DNA of 9,145 bases, from assembly GCA_016794285.1 (NCBI GenBank), contig JAEUKO010000068.1, forward strand, positions 1 through 9,145, read 5' to 3'. The translations under genes and the position numbers were made by a program. Below the pieces are notes generated by a model that was not told the DNA's origin, made no database searches, and saw only the letters and a program-made list of their open reading frames with translations. Source of the stretch: UBA1573 sp016794285 (GTDB lineage: Bacteria > Pseudomonadota > Alphaproteobacteria > Micavibrionales > Micavibrionaceae). Every line of letters begins with the position of its first letter. Position 1 is the first letter of the stretch. Below, piece after piece: positions 7,254 to 9,145 of this stretch.

Positions 7254-7511
7254 CTATTGTGCCCCAGAGGGCGGCGTTGCAGAAGAAACCACTGGTGCCA
7301 CTTTGTCTTTAGGGGCCATTGTCCGCCAGTCAAAATCAATATGCGCTTTCACTAGGGGCGTTGGAACCCCCCCACCAATCTGACGAAGCATCGCCACATT
7401 AAACAGCTCAATCCGATCAAGTTTGATGTTCAAAACATCAACACTCCCGGGAAATTTTTCCTGAATAAATTTCACAAAACTATAAACATCAACATCGTCC
7501 AAGCTTTCCAT
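7254..7511 (-). CDS. PilO/GspM-like (MshJ-like) protein, C-terminal part in the -1 frame
   Basis: The frame ends at TAG (7256-7254). It is useful as protein from about 7529, giving SLVEVEMESLDDVDVYSFV, and the first ATG is at 7511. It encodes a strand-helix-strand pattern: hydrophobic strand, helix DDVDVYSFVKFIQEKFPG, strand SVDVLNIKLDRIEL. This is what I expect for the ferredoxin-like periplasmic domain of PilO/GspM proteins. It ends with a strand (KAHIDFDWRTMAP) and a short Pro/Ser tail. It has no signal peptide or membrane segment of its own and only a poor ribosome site before the ATG, so I infer it is the displaced 3' half of the gene at 7472-7918. Its TAG is in phase with the ATG of the next gene, two codons later. 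Confidence 0.62.
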   Translation of the reverse strand: MESLDDVDVYSFVKFIQEKFPGSVDVLNIKLDRIELFNVAMLRQIGGGVPTPLVKAHIDFDWRTMAPKDKVAPVVSSATPPSGAQ

Positions 7512-7918
7512 TTCAACTTCGACAAGGCTTTTAAGGACAACGTGATTGGCCGAGCCGCCAAAGGATCTTCAACCATCTGGCCAGGCTTGATATTATACTT
7601 TGCTTTAAGCAAACCAGAGAGCGTGCGCAACTGCTCAAAACTCTCTTGAGCGGCGACCCTATTTTGGTCATTGAAGAAACCCCGAGCTTCCAGCTCCTTG
7701 AAATCACGCAGCTGGCTCTGCAAGAGAGTAAACTCTTCCTTCATACCTGCAACTTCCTGACGTTTCTTTTCCACTTCGGCCTTCACCTGCTCTAACTGTT
7801 GCTCTGAAGCCTGAGCTTCTGGCTCCAGATAATAGAAGAGCAAGGCTCCTGATCCCGCGTTCAGAAGAATCAAAAACATTAGAAAGAAAATCGATTTACT
7901 TCCCAGAATTTTCAGCAT
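7472..7918 (-). CDS. PilO/GspM-like (MshJ-like) pilus assembly protein, N-terminal part, frameshifted
   Basis: The ATG at 7918 is preceded by AGAAGG (7930-7925) with 6 nt spacing and is preferred over the ATG at 7939. The protein starts MLKILGSKS, has one membrane helix at about residues 10-30 (IFFLMFLILLNAGSGALLFYY), then a charged coiled coil at about 35-78 (QQLEQVKAEVEKKRQEV). A periplasmic region follows, up to about residue 130. This is the layout of PilO/GspM/MshJ, which pairs with PilN-like proteins in the T4P inner-membrane platform. The last residues of this frame (LKWKAWTMLMFIVL) look like off-frame sequence, while the -1 frame carries a PilO-like C-terminus (7254-7511). A -1 shift at TTA-AAA (7534-7529) would join them into about 221 residues. 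I read the gene as one broken or recoded PilO-like gene. Confidence 0.7.
   Translation of the reverse strand: MLKILGSKSIFFLMFLILLNAGSGALLFYYLEPEAQASEQQLEQVKAEVEKKRQEVAGMKEEFTLLQSQLRDFKELEARGFFNDQNRVAAQESFEQLRTLSGLLKAKYNIKPGQMVEDPLAARPITLSLKALSKLKWKAWTMLMFIVL
7526..7534 (-). other. Apparent -1 frameshift site in the PilO-like gene
   Basis: On the minus strand the upstream frame reads TCC-TTA-AAA-GCC and soon ends at TGA (7474-7472). The downstream PilO-like frame reads CTT-AAA-AGC. Reusing one A of the AAAA run (7532-7529) gives ITLSLK-SLVEVEMESLDD and restores a full-length family-like protein. One missing A in an originally longer run (AAAAA) would explain this simply. C-TTA-AAA is only a modest match to X-XXY-YYZ slippery heptamers, and I see no convincing downstream stem-loop. 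An indel mutation or sequencing error is therefore more likely than programmed frameshifting. Confidence 0.6.
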
Positions 7919-9077
7919 TTCGAACCTTCTTGATTTCAATTTCCGACAAATACCTGTCAGCTGCAGCCCGCGCAGCAGCTGTCAGCCCCGTCTCGCTTGT
8001 CACTTCCCCTCGGTAAGTCAGATCTGCCAAACTTTTCCTAATAGAAACGTCATACTCGGGCAAGGCACTAGCCAAGCGCCGCCTTAAGTCCTCCAACTCG
8101 GCGTTACCATCTTGTGGCTTGACCGTCCCAGAAAAACTAATTTTTAGAAGAAAATTTGACCCTCGAATGGCAAGAGGATCAGCAGGAACAGGCGGGGCAC
8201 CAGAAGATGATACAGGGCCATCTCCAAGCGGATCATTTGAAAATTCAAACCCATCAACACGAAGAGATTTCAAGGAATGGGAAATTTTTTCCAAAGCAAC
8301 CAGTGGATTGACCATCTTATGCTCAAGGTCTTCATGAACCGCTAAAGCCCCCTTGATGAGAGGAACATCAATCCCCATTGCTTCCTTGCGCTGAACTTCT
8401 GCAGCATAGATCGCTTCGATTTTCGCTTTTTGCTGCATAGCAACTTCCATATTCTGGCTACTGGCAAAAAGGGTCTGTGCTTCAAGAGACATTGAAAACG
8501 CAAAATAACTAAAACCAAGAGCCAAAAGCACCATGGCAGAAGAAGCAATTTTTCGTGGCTTAGAAACCTTCTGCAACTCTTTCGAGATCAATGGCAGCGT
8601 GAGCTGAAATTTTTGAGCAGACCAAGCAACGTGCAAAGCATCAGAAAAATGGTCTCCATCTGCCAGACTCGTCCGTACCCCCAACAAACTTGCAGCCTCA
8701 GAGACGGTTAAGGCCGTGTAATCGCAGGGGACAGAAATCATTTCTTCAAGAGAAGAGGCCAAACTATCCCCAGCAATAACGATGACATTCAAACCATCTT
8801 GGGGAGAATAACCGAACCGCGAGAGATAGCTTAACGTTGCCTGAAACTCATGGGATACATCTCCCGCCCAAGTTCCTGAATCAACCTGATCCGGCTCCGA
8901 AATCGGCGTGACCCGAGTCAGAGCCAAGTCACCATTCTTGACCACAATTTGACGCAGACCACCCCCGCGATGTTGACCGATCAAAACCGACCAGACCGCC
9001 GAATTTGGCATCTCTTTGCGTTTAGCAATCTTACCTGCCAATTCCTTGACCAAAGAAGCCGATTCGATCGGAAGCAA
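7896..9077 (-). CDS. PilM/PilN-like (MshI/GspL-like) inner-membrane pilus assembly protein, 5'-truncated by an upstream in-frame TAG
   Basis: The 393 codons run from a TTG at 9077 to TAA. Residues 1-170 look like the C-terminal half of a cytoplasmic actin-like PilM/GspL domain (SVLIGQHRGGGLRQIVVKNG, then LNVIVIAGD). A single membrane segment follows at about 176-197 (SSAMVLLALGFSYFAF), then a short coiled coil at about 200-240. The rest is a PilN-like periplasmic domain. Such proteins anchor the T4P inner-membrane platform and work with PilO- and PilP-like partners, which are the next two genes. The start is doubtful. Neither the TTG at 9077 nor the first ATG at 9011 has a Shine-Dalgarno at proper spacing, and the frame is open upstream except for one TAG at 9083-9081. 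This fits an interrupted longer gene better than a true start here. The 3' end overlaps the next gene by 23 nt. Confidence 0.72.
   Translation of the reverse strand: MLPIESASLVKELAGKIAKRKEMPNSAVWSVLIGQHRGGGLRQIVVKNGDLALTRVTPISEPDQVDSGTWAGDVSHEFQATLSYLSRFGYSPQDGLNVIVIAGDSLASSLEEMISVPCDYTALTVSEAASLLGVRTSLADGDHFSDALHVAWSAQKFQLTLPLISKELQKVSKPRKIASSAMVLLALGFSYFAFSMSLEAQTLFASSQNMEVAMQQKAKIEAIYAAEVQRKEAMGIDVPLIKGALAVHEDLEHKMVNPLVALEKISHSLKSLRVDGFEFSNDPLGDGPVSSSGAPPVPADPLAIRGSNFLLKISFSGTVKPQDGNAELEDLRRRLASALPEYDVSIRKSLADLTYRGEVTSETGLTAAARAAADRYLSEIEIKKVRNAENSGK
7925..7930 (-). promoter_or_regulatory. Shine-Dalgarno AGAAGG of the PilO-like gene
   Basis: AGAAGG lies 6 nt before the ATG at 7918, inside the end of the upstream PilM/PilN-like gene. 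It decides the start in favour of 7918 over the in-frame ATG at 7939 and shows that the two genes overlap and are probably co-translated. Confidence 0.6.
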
Positions 9078-9080
9078 ACC

Positions 9081-9145
9081 CTAGCCAGAAGCTGCCAAAC
9101 CAGATTTCTCAATAGCAGAGACAACTTTGGTGAAAGTGTCGGTTG
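9081..9145 (-). CDS. PilM/PilN-like (MshI-like) protein, upstream fragment ending at an in-frame TAG (partial, runs off window)
   Basis: The minus strand from the window edge is open in one plausible frame and encodes about 20 residues (ending ...IEKSGLAASG) before TAG at 9083-9081. The next open frame (9077-7896) lies in exactly the same phase, only one codon (GGT) after the TAG. Read through the stop, the protein continues as GLAASG-x-GLLPIESASLV. This looks like one continuous stretch of the actin-like PilM/MshI fold, in which a short helix is followed by a 'GxxLLPxES' strand and turn. That is inference from memory of the family, not an alignment. I therefore read this as the N-terminal side of the gene at 7896-9077, separated by a nonsense codon, and not as an independent gene. 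The rest lies outside the window. It could still be the genuine end of another protein. Confidence 0.5.
   Translation of the reverse strand, partial: TDTFTKVVSAIEKSGLAASG

Noticed and set aside
7526..7534. Programmed -1 frameshifting at C-TTA-AAA
   Set aside because: The heptamer is a poor slippery site and no clear stimulatory stem-loop or internal Shine-Dalgarno is visible. A homopolymer indel is simpler. Kept only as an alternative.
1..9145. Genome-wide reassignment of UAG to sense
   Set aside because: TAG ends PilU (with a second TAG one codon later) and the TPR gene at natural C-termini, and no UAG occurs inside the conserved cores of PilT, PilU, the ABC ATPase or PilD. Limited readthrough remains possible.

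Overview
The window holds one block of a type IV pilus (T4P) assembly locus. Every supported gene is on the minus strand, so transcription runs from high to low coordinates. Gene content and protein motifs point to a Gram-negative bacterium of the Pseudomonadota. An alphaproteobacterium-like lineage with moderate GC is my best guess, made from family recognition and not from any marker gene. I see no rRNA, tRNA, CRISPR array, insertion sequence or phage gene.

In transcription order the layout is as follows. 9145-7896: a PilM/PilN-like (MshI/GspL-like) inner-membrane protein, cut by an in-frame TAG at 9083-9081. 7918-7254: a PilO/GspM-like (MshJ-like) protein whose two halves lie in different frames. 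7247-6579: a secreted PilP/MshK-like protein. 6574-5816: an ABC-transporter ATPase with no permease beside it. 5740-4139: a membrane-anchored TPR protein resembling MshN. 4100-3366: a PilD-family prepilin peptidase/methyltransferase with an intact zinc-Cys domain but no recognisable catalytic aspartates. 3258-2083: PilT. 2086-959: PilU, overlapping pilT by 4 nt. 851 to the window edge: an MshL-type lipoprotein secretin, stopped by a TAG at 71-69 although the frame stays open beyond it.

Together these proteins would form the inner-membrane platform (PilM/N, PilO and PilP-like), the outer-membrane pore (secretin), an assembly factor (TPR protein) and the retraction motors (PilT and PilU). The content resembles an MSHA-type locus (mshI-J-K-L-N). 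The ABC, TPR, pilD, pilT and pilU genes sit between the mshK-like and mshL-like genes. The assembly ATPase, the platform protein PilC/MshG and the pilins are not in the window.

The points most worth a second look are three apparent reading-frame lesions in core pilus genes (two in-frame UAGs and one -1 frameshift at an A-run) and the prepilin peptidase that seems to have lost its protease active site. Either the locus is decaying, or the sequence carries errors, or some genes are expressed through recoding. The sequence alone does not decide between these.
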